The position numbers and the translations under genes were made by a program. Shown in pieces: positions 33,255 to 44,800 of a stretch of 64,000 bases of DNA. Location: the IMG/VR virus record IMGVR_UViG_3300035181_002074, positions 62,001 through 126,000 of that record. The stretch is one strand, 5' to 3'. This stretch comes from a virus. The number at the start of each line of letters is the position of its first letter. Positions within the stretch are counted from its first letter, which is position 1. The notes under the pieces were generated by a model that saw nothing but the letters and a program-made list of their open reading frames with translations, was not told where the DNA came from and did no database searches.

Positions 33255-35296
33255 TGTCAGATAATAATAATACGCCTAGTTTGCCGAAATCAAGTGAGAG
33301 ACAGGTTTATACTGTTGATCATGAAGGCAAAGATTTGCAAAAAGTTGATACCACAGCCGTTGCTAAAGTTGAAGGTGAAGATTATCTTGGCCAAATTTTA
33401 AAATCCCTAAAAGATCAGCAAGTAGCACAGCGAGTTGCTTTCGAAGTTGATCCAAGTAATGTCCAAGGCGTTTCTTCTTACGGAGCCCTTTATGTACAAA
33501 AAACTAAACTTACGCCTGATTGGGTTATTAAAGCCTTAACCGGCCCTGGCGGAGATGAATTATTAAATCAAATTCTTCAAGCACGATCAAATGTAATCGC
33601 TTCTTTTGGTAGACCGAAATCAGATCGATTTTCAGTTGGTTTTGAGTTTTTACCAATTAACAAGTCCACTGAAATTGACAAGGATGCGGATAAAGCTGCA
33701 GCAGTAAAAGATCTCATCGAGAAAGCCAAAGAGATTTTCTGGAACTGTGGATATGCTGGATTAAAAGAAGACCAAACTACCAATCTTTCTCAGTTTTTAA
33801 AGATGATTGTTCGCGATGGTTTACGTTTTGGACGTTGCGCTATCGAAGTGATTCATGCTGTTGACCCAACCTCGGAAAGTGGCGAAAAAGTACATTCTTT
33901 CCGTCCAGTAGACTCTGGAACTATTTATAGAATTAAACCTAAGTCTGAAACAGACCAGTCTGTCCGTAATTCGGCAATCAAACTGTTACAAGAATTAAAA
34001 AACGAAAAAATTGATGTTACAAAATACAAAAAAGATGAATATAAATGGGTTCAAGTGGTTGATGGTAAACCAATCCAAGCATTTTCTGATAAAGAATTAA
34101 TTGTTTATAATTTTTATCCAACCACTAACGTGGAATACAGCGGATACCCATTAACTCCGATTGATCAAGCTATTAGCGCGATCATGACTCATATTAATAT
34201 CACTTTGCACAATAAACTCTATTTCCAGCATGGCCGCGCTACTCGTGGTATGCTAGTTTTCAATTCTGAATCAATGGATGAAATGTCAGCGCAAAAAATC
34301 CGTTTACAGTTCAATCAAACTATTAATACGGTACACAATAGCTGGCGTATGCCGGTTTTCGTAGTAGGTGAAACTGAGAAAGTTACTTGGCAGCCGATCG
34401 ATCAAGGCGGCAGAGATATGGAATTCCAATATCTCATGGATAATAATAGCCGTATCATTATGGGTGCATTTCAAATGTCTCCAGATGAATTGCCGGGCTA
34501 TAATCACCTATCTCGTGGTACCAATACTCAAGCATTAAGCGAAAGTTCGAATGAATGGAAAATGACTGCATCTCGCGATACAGGATTACGTCCATTAATT
34601 TACGATATTCAAGATCTATTTAATACCCATTTATTTCCAAGATTCTTACCAAATCTTTCTGAATCTCATCAGATGATCTTTTCTGGCTTAGATAAAGAAG
34701 ATCCAGAAAAAGAATCTACTCGTTTACAGCAAGATATGAATGTTCATTTAACATACAATGACATCCTTAAAAAAGTTGAAAAAGATATTTTGCCTGCGGC
34801 TTTTGGTGCAGATTTTCCTCTTAATCCACAATTCCAGCAAGTTGTTGAAAAGTACATGACTTTTGGTGAAATCCAAGAAAACTTTTTTGGTAAAAAAGGT
34901 GCAGCCCAAGATCCTAGAAATCAATGGTATGCTAATCCAATGTGGATGCAACAGCAACAAATGCTTGTCCAAAATGCACAGATTGCTATGCAAAATCAAA
35001 TGCAAGCCCAACAAATGGTTGCCCAAGCCATGAATCCACAGCCACAACAAGATCCTAATGCCCCTCAACAAGAAGGTGACGGTGGGGAACCTACGCAGAA
35101 ATCTGAAAAAGATTTTTATGGTGAAATATTCCAAAAGAATATGCAAAATATTCAAACTAATCATAACACGATCAGTAATATGATTCTAGCTAGACATTCT
35201 GCTATTACTAAAAAGCATTCAGATGATTTCCAAAAGCAATCTAAAAAAGCTGCTGAAAAATTAACAGCCGGACTGATTAAAAAGAAGAAAAAATAA
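33254..35296 (+). CDS. Portal protein
   Basis: A 680-residue protein forming the presumed dodecameric DNA channel at one capsid vertex. After an N-terminal flexible part, the core has the portal-like stretch from LLNQILQARSNVIASFGR through AISAIMTHINITLHNKLYF, and LPGYNHLSRGTNTQALS where portal helices are expected. A Gln/Met-rich low-complexity stretch (about 570-615) and a basic coiled C-terminus (ending KKKKK) follow. It is followed by a MuF-like gene, the usual order. Confidence 0.85.
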   Translation: MSDNNNTPSLPKSSERQVYTVDHEGKDLQKVDTTAVAKVEGEDYLGQILKSLKDQQVAQRVAFEVDPSNVQGVSSYGALYVQKTKLTPDWVIKALTGPGGDELLNQILQARSNVIASFGRPKSDRFSVGFEFLPINKSTEIDKDADKAAAVKDLIEKAKEIFWNCGYAGLKEDQTTNLSQFLKMIVRDGLRFGRCAIEVIHAVDPTSESGEKVHSFRPVDSGTIYRIKPKSETDQSVRNSAIKLLQELKNEKIDVTKYKKDEYKWVQVVDGKPIQAFSDKELIVYNFYPTTNVEYSGYPLTPIDQAISAIMTHINITLHNKLYFQHGRATRGMLVFNSESMDEMSAQKIRLQFNQTINTVHNSWRMPVFVVGETEKVTWQPIDQGGRDMEFQYLMDNNSRIIMGAFQMSPDELPGYNHLSRGTNTQALSESSNEWKMTASRDTGLRPLIYDIQDLFNTHLFPRFLPNLSESHQMIFSGLDKEDPEKESTRLQQDMNVHLTYNDILKKVEKDILPAAFGADFPLNPQFQQVVEKYMTFGEIQENFFGKKGAAQDPRNQWYANPMWMQQQQMLVQNAQIAMQNQMQAQQMVAQAMNPQPQQDPNAPQQEGDGGEPTQKSEKDFYGEIFQKNMQNIQTNHNTISNMILARHSAITKKHSDDFQKQSKKAAEKLTAGLIKKKKK

Positions 35297-35314
35297 TCTT
35301 ATTCGGAGAATTCA

Positions 35315-36163
35315 ATGAATCTATCTACCGATCAAGAAGAACTAATCAAAATAACCTTACAGGCTTTGTTTGAAACTATCAAAGCCAAGTTTCTTGGTAA
35401 TTTTTACAAAGGACCATCGATTTATTTTGAATTAGCTACTAAGCAAAATCCACTAGATACCGTTGGTGGTATTTTTGAGTACGCATTGAGAGCAACCACG
35501 AAAAATCCCGTTATCGATCATGACCTCATTAGTAAGCTTGCGAATACATCAGAAAATTATATCGAAGCCGAAAAACAACGCACAATGGAACGGATTTTAA
35601 CCGGCGCCGAAACAGTTACAAATCCCGACGACCTGAAAGATCTTATTCAAACGTCTATTGATAAATCGAGCAAATATATTGACTTATTAATGGCAACGGA
35701 AACTCGCAATGTACAAGCGTGGGGTGAAATGTCTGGAATTCAGCAGGTTGGTGCATCTTTGGGCGTAGATGATCCAACTATCGCTCGCTTAGGTGTATGG
35801 GATGATAAGATTTGCGATGCTTGCCTGAAATTATGGCACCAACCGGATAATCAAAAAATACCACGTGTATGGAAAATGTCAGAGCTTCAAAGTGGGTATA
35901 ATACCGATCAAAAGAATCCCGTGCCAACCGTATCAAGTACGCACCCCCGGTGCAGACATATCCTGACAATTGTTCCACCCAGTTTTGGGTATGACGAAAA
36001 CGGGCGAATTAAGTTTATTCGGTTCGGTTATGATATCTATGATGATCAAAAGGGTATTCATAAAAATGAACGATCTTTCCGTACAGGTGGTACGACTGAC
36101 GATGTGGAAGAATTTATTAATCTGCATCTAGCAGAAAGCTGTTGTAATCATTCAGGAACTTGA
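35315..36163 (+). CDS. MuF-like minor head protein
   Basis: A 282-residue head-morphogenesis protein. The C-terminal half has the Mu gpF/SPP1 gp7 pattern: TETRNVQAWGEMSG, then WDDKICDACLKLW, and STHPRCRHILTIVPP. The Cys/His residues may bind a metal. Such proteins associate with the portal and are few per virion. The ribosome-binding site is TCGGAGAATTCA. It ends the first structural unit; a late promoter motif follows. Confidence 0.8.
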   Translation: MNLSTDQEELIKITLQALFETIKAKFLGNFYKGPSIYFELATKQNPLDTVGGIFEYALRATTKNPVIDHDLISKLANTSENYIEAEKQRTMERILTGAETVTNPDDLKDLIQTSIDKSSKYIDLLMATETRNVQAWGEMSGIQQVGASLGVDDPTIARLGVWDDKICDACLKLWHQPDNQKIPRVWKMSELQSGYNTDQKNPVPTVSSTHPRCRHILTIVPPSFGYDENGRIKFIRFGYDIYDDQKGIHKNERSFRTGGTTDDVEEFINLHLAESCCNHSGT

Positions 36164-36175
36164 TTAAGCCTTAAG

Positions 36176-36186
36176 CCTAATATTTT
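36176..36186 (+). promoter_or_regulatory. Late promoter motif CCTAATATTTT
   Basis: Exact CCTAATATTTT in the 56-nt gap before the prohead-protease fusion. It sits in a near-palindrome ending AGG. The same string occurs at 57376 and 61600, with close variants at 56432 and 46199, always before structural or late genes and without a -35. Confidence 0.6.
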
Positions 36187-36219
36187 AGGTAGTCACTGCA
36201 GGGTAAGGATTAATTTACA

Positions 36220-38199
36220 ATGAAAATATACGGAATAGGCGCCAGTCAAGCCATTGATTCTTCAGGGGAAATCTTAATGATCGACGGTGTCGATCTATCC
36301 GATGTTCATGCTGGAAAAGCCTTCTTCAATTGGGAGCACAGTAACGATGGCGCCGATACCTGCGTCGGAAGCCTGACTTTTGCCAAAAAAATCTATTCTG
36401 AAAAAGACTGTGAAAATCCAAAACAATTAGAATGCTGGAATGAAACCCTTTTACCAATGATTTACATTGAAGGGGTTCTCTTTGATAAAGAAGGACATGT
36501 TGGGGCAATTTGCTTGGCCGCTATGTTTCGTTCATTTGTAGCCAGAAATCAAAAAATTGAAATCGGTTCTTCCATTGAAGGTTCTACCATGGAACGTGGA
36601 AAAGGCGAAGAGCACCATGTTCTTAAAAGAACTGTAGCCCGCCGTTGGGCAATTACCCTCAGACCGTGTAACAAGCAATGTTTCCTTAAGGTATTGGCAG
36701 ACGATACTGCTGATGTAATGAAATCGGAAATCGACTGGGATTCTATCAGTCATGATCGTGCCCCAAAACATGGATTCATCGAAATCGACGACCCAATCGA
36801 AGATATTTACCACACTATTAATGAATTAAATAAAACCCTAACAGCTGGATCGTCTAATGTTGCACCAAGTCAAATGGTTGGCGGATCTGCACTTACCCGT
36901 GAAAATCTAGTACCTAAAATGCAAAACGTTGGGATGCAAACTAGACTGAAAGCATCATTCAAGCGTTGGAATAAAAAGAAACCACTTAAGGAGCACCTTA
37001 AATCTGAGCTTGAAGATGTATCAGAGGAGTATATAGATAACTTCGCTAAACTCGCTGATGAACTCCATATTAAGAAATCTGAAGAATCAATGCATACTTG
37101 GCAACAAGTTTGGAATAATATGAAAGATTTCCATACTGGTTCAGTTAATGAAAAAGATGCACCCCATATGCACAAAGATGCGCAAAAATATGAGCATTAT
37201 AAACTTAGAAAAATCCCACTATCAAGTTTACATCATGGATCTGATACGCCCGATAAACCATTAGATCGCGAAGATGAAGCGCATGCACATCATTACGCTA
37301 AATTAGATACCCAAGCGCCACCAATCACTCTGCACCCAAAAGAAACTGGTTACCATATCGTAGATGGTCGTCATCGTGCTAGAGCTGCATACCTGAGAGG
37401 CGACAAAGATATTCTAGCTTACGTTGGTACTCCTATTCAAGCATTCACTAAATCTGAATCCCCTATTCGTATAGACCAGTCAATTGGTAATGATCGCGCA
37501 AATGCAGACCAGAAAGCTTTAATTGCAGGTATAGTTGTGCCAGCCAATGGCGGACAAAATATTCAAGTCATGAATGATTACGGCCAATCATCCCATATCA
37601 AGCCTTCTGCCCTGACCGAATCAGGTGGAGAAACCGCTAAAAATGCTTCTGCATATTATGCTGCAGCAAAAGATTTTTTCGACTTGGGCGAGCATGTTCC
37701 AGTATCAGCCTATTTTGCACACCAGACGGCACCACAAGAAGGGGCACCATTATTTCTAGCCACCGAGCATGTATCTGGTAAGCCATCGCTCATGGGTTCA
37801 TTGTTTGAGGATTCTATCGGTAAAGATAAAAATCTTATGCATAAAATTGCATTAATGGATACTATTTTGGGAAATTCACACAGAAACCATGGTAATATTA
37901 TATTGGGAGATACACCAAAGCTGATTGACAACGAACACGCTTTCGAATATAAACAAAAACCAGCGTTTCACATCAATCAATCCGGTGCCGACATTATTTC
38001 CGAAGATGTTCGTAATTGGTTAACTAGTAAGGATGCCAAGAAATTGGCTGGCTTGCTTGCATCACATAGAATCGGTATAGACCGTATTAAGAAAGCTATT
38101 TTTGCATTGAAGACTGCACAAAAAATGAATCATCATCCGATAGGTACCATTTTAGAGAACGTCCACTTTGTGGAACCTTCTCCAGAGGTAGCACAGTAA
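36220..38199 (+). CDS. Prohead protease fused to ParB-like and kinase-like domains
   Basis: A 659-residue multidomain protein. Residues 1-~190 look like a herpes-assemblin-fold prohead protease: YGIGASQAID, FFNWEHSND (H40) and IEIGSSIEGS (S118 or S117). Residues ~205-237 match the major capsid N-terminus without gaps. Residues ~330-420 include HIVDGRHRARAAYLRGD, as in ParB/sulfiredoxin-like domains. Residues ~430-640 resemble a HipA/PI4K-type kinase lobe, with NSHRNHGN (552-559) and LIDNEHAF (metal Asp D570). The usual catalytic Asp of the NxDR motif is His554, so it may be a pseudokinase. The C-terminal part may be packaged and injected. Confidence 0.72.
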   Translation: MKIYGIGASQAIDSSGEILMIDGVDLSDVHAGKAFFNWEHSNDGADTCVGSLTFAKKIYSEKDCENPKQLECWNETLLPMIYIEGVLFDKEGHVGAICLAAMFRSFVARNQKIEIGSSIEGSTMERGKGEEHHVLKRTVARRWAITLRPCNKQCFLKVLADDTADVMKSEIDWDSISHDRAPKHGFIEIDDPIEDIYHTINELNKTLTAGSSNVAPSQMVGGSALTRENLVPKMQNVGMQTRLKASFKRWNKKKPLKEHLKSELEDVSEEYIDNFAKLADELHIKKSEESMHTWQQVWNNMKDFHTGSVNEKDAPHMHKDAQKYEHYKLRKIPLSSLHHGSDTPDKPLDREDEAHAHHYAKLDTQAPPITLHPKETGYHIVDGRHRARAAYLRGDKDILAYVGTPIQAFTKSESPIRIDQSIGNDRANADQKALIAGIVVPANGGQNIQVMNDYGQSSHIKPSALTESGGETAKNASAYYAAAKDFFDLGEHVPVSAYFAHQTAPQEGAPLFLATEHVSGKPSLMGSLFEDSIGKDKNLMHKIALMDTILGNSHRNHGNIILGDTPKLIDNEHAFEYKQKPAFHINQSGADIISEDVRNWLTSKDAKKLAGLLASHRIGIDRIKKAIFALKTAQKMNHHPIGTILENVHFVEPSPEVAQ

Positions 38200-38816
38200 T
38201 GAAAGTTTTAAGAGTTACTTCTGATTATGTTGACGTACCACTATTAGAAGTACGTACTGATGGTAATAAAATTGAAATTATCGTTGATAATAGTAATGGC
38301 AAGATCAGCAAGGAATTGGATGACACCCTAGCTTCTTTACATGATTATGTTAAACATTCATCCCATTTAAAACTAACTGAACCAGATGAGCCAGCCGCAC
38401 ATTTACTTCGTTACGTTTTAGAGAATGGTGATGTTGCAGAAGTTACGACCGATGGTGCTACGTGTGTATTGAATAATAAACTTTTATCACGCCAAGAAAA
38501 AGCAGCCTTTTTTGATGCTTTATCATCTGGTCAAATTAAAGTTGCTCGCAAGGCTGATATTCAAACTCCAATTCCCGTGCCTGCTGGAACGAAAAGACAA
38601 CCGCAACCAAATGAGCCTAAAAAGGTTAAATTGGATATGCATATATTAGAGCAATACAATGATCAGCAGCGTGAAAAAAAGAAGAAGCAAGAAGATCAAG
38701 CTCTAAGAGGTGAGGCTGATTTTGGTGATGCGACGTTTGAAATACCGTCTACTGATATACCATTTGCTCAAAGTATTGCTCAAGTCATAGCGAAGGACAA
38801 GTATGCCAACAAATAA
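38199..38816 (+). CDS. Protein of unknown function before the giant gene
   Basis: A 205-residue protein. The N-terminal ~130 residues are beta-rich with alternating strands. A charged, Lys/Gln-rich helix (DQQREKKKKQEDQALRGEAD) and an acidic stretch follow. ATG overlaps the previous stop and the end overlaps the giant gene by 14 nt. Possibly a virion-associated or chaperone-like partner of the giant protein. Confidence 0.6.
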   Translation: MKVLRVTSDYVDVPLLEVRTDGNKIEIIVDNSNGKISKELDDTLASLHDYVKHSSHLKLTEPDEPAAHLLRYVLENGDVAEVTTDGATCVLNNKLLSRQEKAAFFDALSSGQIKVARKADIQTPIPVPAGTKRQPQPNEPKKVKLDMHILEQYNDQQREKKKKQEDQALRGEADFGDATFEIPSTDIPFAQSIAQVIAKDKYANK

Positions 38817-41800
38817 TGATAACGTGCCTGATATTGACATACGTCAAGCTACTCCGCCAGCGATGGAACAGCCCCAAGCGATCAATGAAGAATTATCTCC
38901 AGAAACTGATGCGGAACCTACTTGGCAGCCGCATGGAGATCATTGGCGTAACTTATCAGACCAAGATGCTACTCCAGAATATTTAGATAGCGTAGCTCAA
39001 CAGCATATTGCTAACCCTGATTTTATTGATAAGTACGACTCCGAAAAGCTAGCCGAACATCCAAATATCACGCCGGAGACCTTAAATAACTTATATAATC
39101 ATTATTCACAAGATCCTGATAAACATAAATATTTAGAGCAGCTGGCTGCTATTCATGGTAATCCAAATGCCCCAGCCGCTATACATAACACGACTTTAGA
39201 TAACTGGCTAGCGCAACCTAATTCTGATACCGCATCTAATGCTTCTAATCCGATATTAAACGCTGCATTAAACCATCCCAACGTCCCGCAAGAAAAAGTT
39301 CATCAAGTACTGGATCGAGTAATTAGTGACCCTAAGAATAATAACCATCTTGATGCATCAAGAGCTGATCCAGCTTGGTTGCAAAATAAATATAACGAAG
39401 CTAAACAAGCACATGATGATAATTTTCATGAGCTTTCCGTTTCCGGTCGATTACGCGACTCTCAGAAAAAGATTAGCCATTATGGCAATGAATTGATCGA
39501 TCACCCAAATCATACGCCAGAATCATTAAGCGCACTCCATAATCAGATCACTACTCAAGGCAATGGCAGCGCTGCTGAACGATTACTGGAAAAACAGCCA
39601 AACTTATCGCATAATCAAGTCGAAGATCTATATAATAAATTTAAACCAGAAGAAGGCAGCTGGTCTAATATTACCTCTAGAGCTTTTGGTCATAATAATA
39701 TTGACCCAGCTTTTTTGGCGCACAAGGCGCTGACCGGTAACGATCAAGAAAAGGAAGAGGCTCTTCAGTCTGAAAAACTTCCGCATGAAACGCAAAAGAA
39801 GATTACGGAAGATGCCATTGCTAGTGGTGATAGCAACACTCTAGCACAGCTATTAGAAAATAAATCCTTACCTTCCGAGTTAGTACATCAAATCTATAAT
39901 AATAGTGCTAATGAAGGTGACTATGCTCGCCGTAAGGCTTTTAATCATGGTAACTTTCCAGAGCATGAAGTGGAAAATGCGTGGAATTCATCAGATAAAA
40001 GTCGTGAAACTACAAAACAGTTTTTGCAACGCGATGTGTTGCCAAAATCCGTTTTAGCTGATATCATTACTAAAGGTAAGCCCGTTGATGCAGCTAAAGC
40101 GGTTGGCCATAAAAGTACCGATAAAGATATTTTAGATATTGCCGCCAAACGTAAATCTAAAGATGTTAAAGCTGCTATTGCTAGGCATCCTTTAGCTGCC
40201 GAATCCAATGTTCAGGATTATATTAAATCTGGCCATGTTCCTGCTGATCAATATTGGGCAAAATTTGACAGCAAATTACCACCCGAAGATCAAGCAAAAA
40301 TGCATCAGCATTACTTTGATAAATTAATGACCGCTGCACCAAATAAAAAAACGGACGGGCTTGCCGGAAAATCCGCTATCAATTTGTACAATTCGCCTCA
40401 TCTCACTGCTGAGCAAAAAAATAAAATTACGGAAAAAGCATTGCACGAGAGCGATTCATATAATTATGGTTATGATGATCGCAGAGCATTTCTGAAAGTT
40501 ATAGGTCAGGCAGCCAATGATGGCAATGAAGAGGCCATTAAAAAAACATTTTCCGGTCGTGGTAGTATTGAGGCGTTACAATTAGAAAAAGCGCATAACC
40601 CAAAAGTGATCAGCACTGCACTAGATATAGCCATGGGTAGGGCAGAGGATGACCGATATAGTGATAATGACAGATCTGGAATCGCTTCTAAAATAATTGC
40701 AAATCCAAACTTAAGTGACGATCACGTGCATTCGTTACTATCTAACGAAGACTTAGATCTGACTGTCGCAGTGGCGGATGGCGCAATTTCCAAGCATTTA
40801 GAAACGAAGACTCCAGAGCAGCAACAACAGTTCTTGAATAATTTAGCTCAATCAGGAGATCATGGTAAAGCATTAGTGATTGCTAATCCATCCACACCGA
40901 TTGAGATGAAAAATCAGCATATTAATTCTCTCGATAGCGATCATATTGCTGCTTTAGCGTATACCATGGGTACTAGATTTGGCGAAATGGCCAAAGGTTT
41001 ACCAGAAGATACTAAATTAAAGCTGTATTCCATGCCAACCAGTAGTCGGACACCGATGTTTGATCGGATGAAAGAGGCTTTTTCACCGGAACAAACTCCG
41101 TTAAGCACTTTACTTTCCAGCGTACCGTCAACTGATATGCGTCACATACTTAAGTATAGTATTTCCGATAAATATAAATTCACGGCAGATGCAGTTCCAG
41201 TAGTATTACAAAAAAGTCCAGAAGCTTTTGATACATATTTCGATAGAATGGTATCCCAGCATCCACATTATAGTGTCCGTCGAGATCATCCAGCTCATAA
41301 TCATATGAAAGATACCATTAATTCTATACTACCCCACTTAAATGAGGATAATGGTGTTCATGCCATCATTGGTATGATGACGTCTGAAGCTACTAGACAT
41401 AGTTCAGAAAGCGCCAAAGGTGCCTTTAACTTTTTACTAGATCCAGCCCAAAGCCCATTTTTAGACCCAGCAGCTAGGGAAGAATTAATCCCAATGGCTT
41501 TGAAGCGTGATCTTTTCGATGACGAGACCAAGAAACAAATTTTTAGTGATCCAGCTTATCAAGCCACGTTAATTGCTAATGCTAGTACGCCACCAGCAGT
41601 GAAAGCTAATTTAATTCAAAGTAATCTAGCATCTGGGCAAGCTTCCGATGCAATCTGGAATGCTATTAAAACTGAACCGAGAGTATTTGGAAGTCTTGAT
41701 CGTGATAGCGATGAGCAGATGTTTAAAAGTATCATTAATGAGGGTGCTCGTCGTGCAGATCATGATACGGTTGCCAATACTTTTAAAGAGTTTTTAGATT

Positions 41801-44800
41801 CCAAATCTGCTAGTTCAATGGCTATTACATCAGCAATGCAAAACATCCAACGCAATCCAGCCATGGGTGAGCAAGAAAAGAATAAGTTAATTTTAGATTC
41901 CTATAATCAAATGTCGAAAAGCAGAACAAACGCTACTTTTTTCAGGGATCGCGTAGCTCCGGCATTAGACGAAACAGTTGCGAATGCTATGATGGCAACA
42001 AATGACATGAGGTCATTGTTTAATATCGCAGCCGATAAAAATTCATCCGATATTTTCAAGGATACCATCAACAAGATCGCTGTTAATGCTGACTCTTTGA
42101 ATGACGATCAGCTTGGAAGCATGCTTGATCAGATGCAGGATAATGCATCGCACTTAGCTAACTTAACTCCGAAAAATTTCATTAATGTTGTCAATGCTTC
42201 ACTGCGTAAAGATGATGTGACGGCAATCGCGGGTACTAATGCGTTATCATCTGGAATTAAATACTCCAAAGGGCGTAATTTACAGACGTTAAGTAAAGCT
42301 GGACTCCAACGATTAGATGTGTTGTCGCAACAATTAGTTGTGCCACCAGCTGCCGACGATATAAACGGCCAAGAAATTTACAAGAATAAACAAACAGTTC
42401 ACTCTGGACTTGCTCAGACGATCATGCAAACATCGACCGATCTTGATACGCAAGTGAAGGCTGGATTACAGATTCCTGATGATTACGAAGGTCGTGTAAT
42501 TAGACTTAATAGTGATTTCTTGAATTCTGGTGATTTTTTAACCAAATTTTCTGGTAAAAAATGGGCTGGATTAGCAGCTGCCTCTTATTTTAATCAATTT
42601 GATCGGACGAATCAATCTGCTGCGGCAGATTTTCTCGTCAAAAACTATTTGCCGTTTAAAGAAGACTCTGGCGAACACGTCGGAATGATTTTATCATCAT
42701 TTAGTGGAAGCGCACAGAATATAGACCCAGAATTCGTACATAAATTATTTGATTCCCAGAATTTTGATCAGCAACTTAATGCAATGAATAGAATGATCAA
42801 TCATGGTCAAAAATACGGCTTTCAAAACCTGCCGATAGAGCATATCATCGATAAGTTTCATTCTAATGTAGAACAATTAGTGAATGGGATAGATGCAACT
42901 ACTGGAGCTAAATACGATGCGACCCATCCAGAATACCATAATAAGATAGCATCAGCAATCAAGGCGTTAATACCTGCTAGCGTGTACGGCGGATATAATA
43001 ATGAGCAATCCGCAGAAAAAAGACAAGAAGCAATTGCTAAGTCATCAGCCCTTGCTAATAAAGTCCTGAGTAATCCAAACACTCCGATAGATGTAAAACA
43101 GTCAATAGCAAATTCGGCGCATGCTATCTTTGACATGCATGACGGTATATCAAAAATACCGGAAGAATCATTGAACGACCTGATTGCAAATATTGTTGAT
43201 CATACGACTGTAACAACAAACTTGTCGGATATGATTCGGACTCCAAAAGTAAGCGCATCTAATACTGAAAAAATCCTAACGAAATCTCCAGAACAAGCAC
43301 GTTTCATGACAGATAACCCGCAAATGACGCCGGAAAGAATGTCATTAATTGGTAAACACGTGTTACCTAATTTATCTGAATTTGGACATCACCATATATC
43401 TGAAATGTCGAATGAAATTCTCACACATGCGCAAACTGCGGGTACAATTGATCTTGCTATACCTTTAGTGGGTGACATGATTTCCCAGTCAGGTGCTGGC
43501 GGGAATAATTTAAAATACGTGATCAAGGATCTATCCCCTCTGAGTGATGATCATACCCAAACTCTGATTCGTAAGTACGGATTTGATGCCGAGCAAATGT
43601 TGATGGCTGGTCACGGTGGTCAAAAAACCTATGATGATTATGTAATTTCAGGTTCCACTCCAAGTAATGTACATGCATTTATTCAACATCCATTGTTTGA
43701 TGATCGTGGCGTTGATCTGGTGATGAATAACGGCAGGAATGTAACTGATAATATCGCTCGGATCGTAAAAGCAGGAACCAAGGTATCAGAAGCGAAGTTT
43801 AATCAATTAACTAAAGAGCATTCAGATGTGTTCGAAAAGAATCCTAACCTATTAACTTCGTCACCGTATGTAACGTATGAGAAATTAAATGAGCTGCATA
43901 AGAAAATTGCACCAACTTTTGATAAATTTATCCGACCGGGTGAGGCGTTCCCACCAACTTATACTAATATTAAATACGGTTCAAAAGTATTCCGTGAAAA
44001 TTATCCACAAGAATTGCCACGCGGAATGACTACCTTATCTAATGGTGATATTTTAAAGTCACATTCAGCAAGGCCAGAAGCCGACAGGCTCCAGAAAGCA
44101 ATGCAAGTTATTCCACCGGAAGGAATAGCTTGGGCTCAATTTAAAAAACTACATAAACAAATGGAAAACTGGCCAGAGGTTAAGGCATTATTTATGTCTA
44201 AGAATAATAAGCCGGTTATGCCGGAAGATGTAGCAAATGAAATCGCCAAAAAACCGGAACAGCAATTTCATATCAGCTATTCCACATGGGATGGTGGCCA
44301 AAGACATTCGCAGGCTAATAACTTAGTTGTTCAAGTAAATACAGGAGAATTTTTCGATAAAGAGCTAGGTCAAGACCAAAAGTTATGGCAATTCTATCAA
44401 ATGATTCAACAATCTGCTAATGGTGCTGCCGGTGGACATGCAGGCAGTCATCCAGTAACTCCTCATACGATTGGATGGGTTCGCATTGATGTTTCAAGTC
44501 CAGAAAGTTTTATCGTAGAGGAATTCCAATCTGATTTCAATCAAAAATTGAAAAAGAAGGTTCGTGATTCATTAGGAAGCCGAGATTCTTTCGAATATGG
44601 CGGAGAAAGGTATACCGCAAAAGAAGCTGAGCAGTACGTGGATAAGATATCAGAATTGTTTAAGCATTTTAATCCCATCTCTTATGATATCGTAGAGAAA
44701 CTGGCAAGACAGCAAGGCATCAAACAGATTTATATACATGGACAAGGTGTTCGCCGTTATTTATCTGGAGTAAACGAAGATCAACATATCGCAGCATTCG

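Noticed and set aside
39945-43136. Minus-strand frames of 87-92 codons inside the giant gene
   Set aside because: Shadows of the 2,042-residue frame, with no ribosome-binding sites and unnatural composition.
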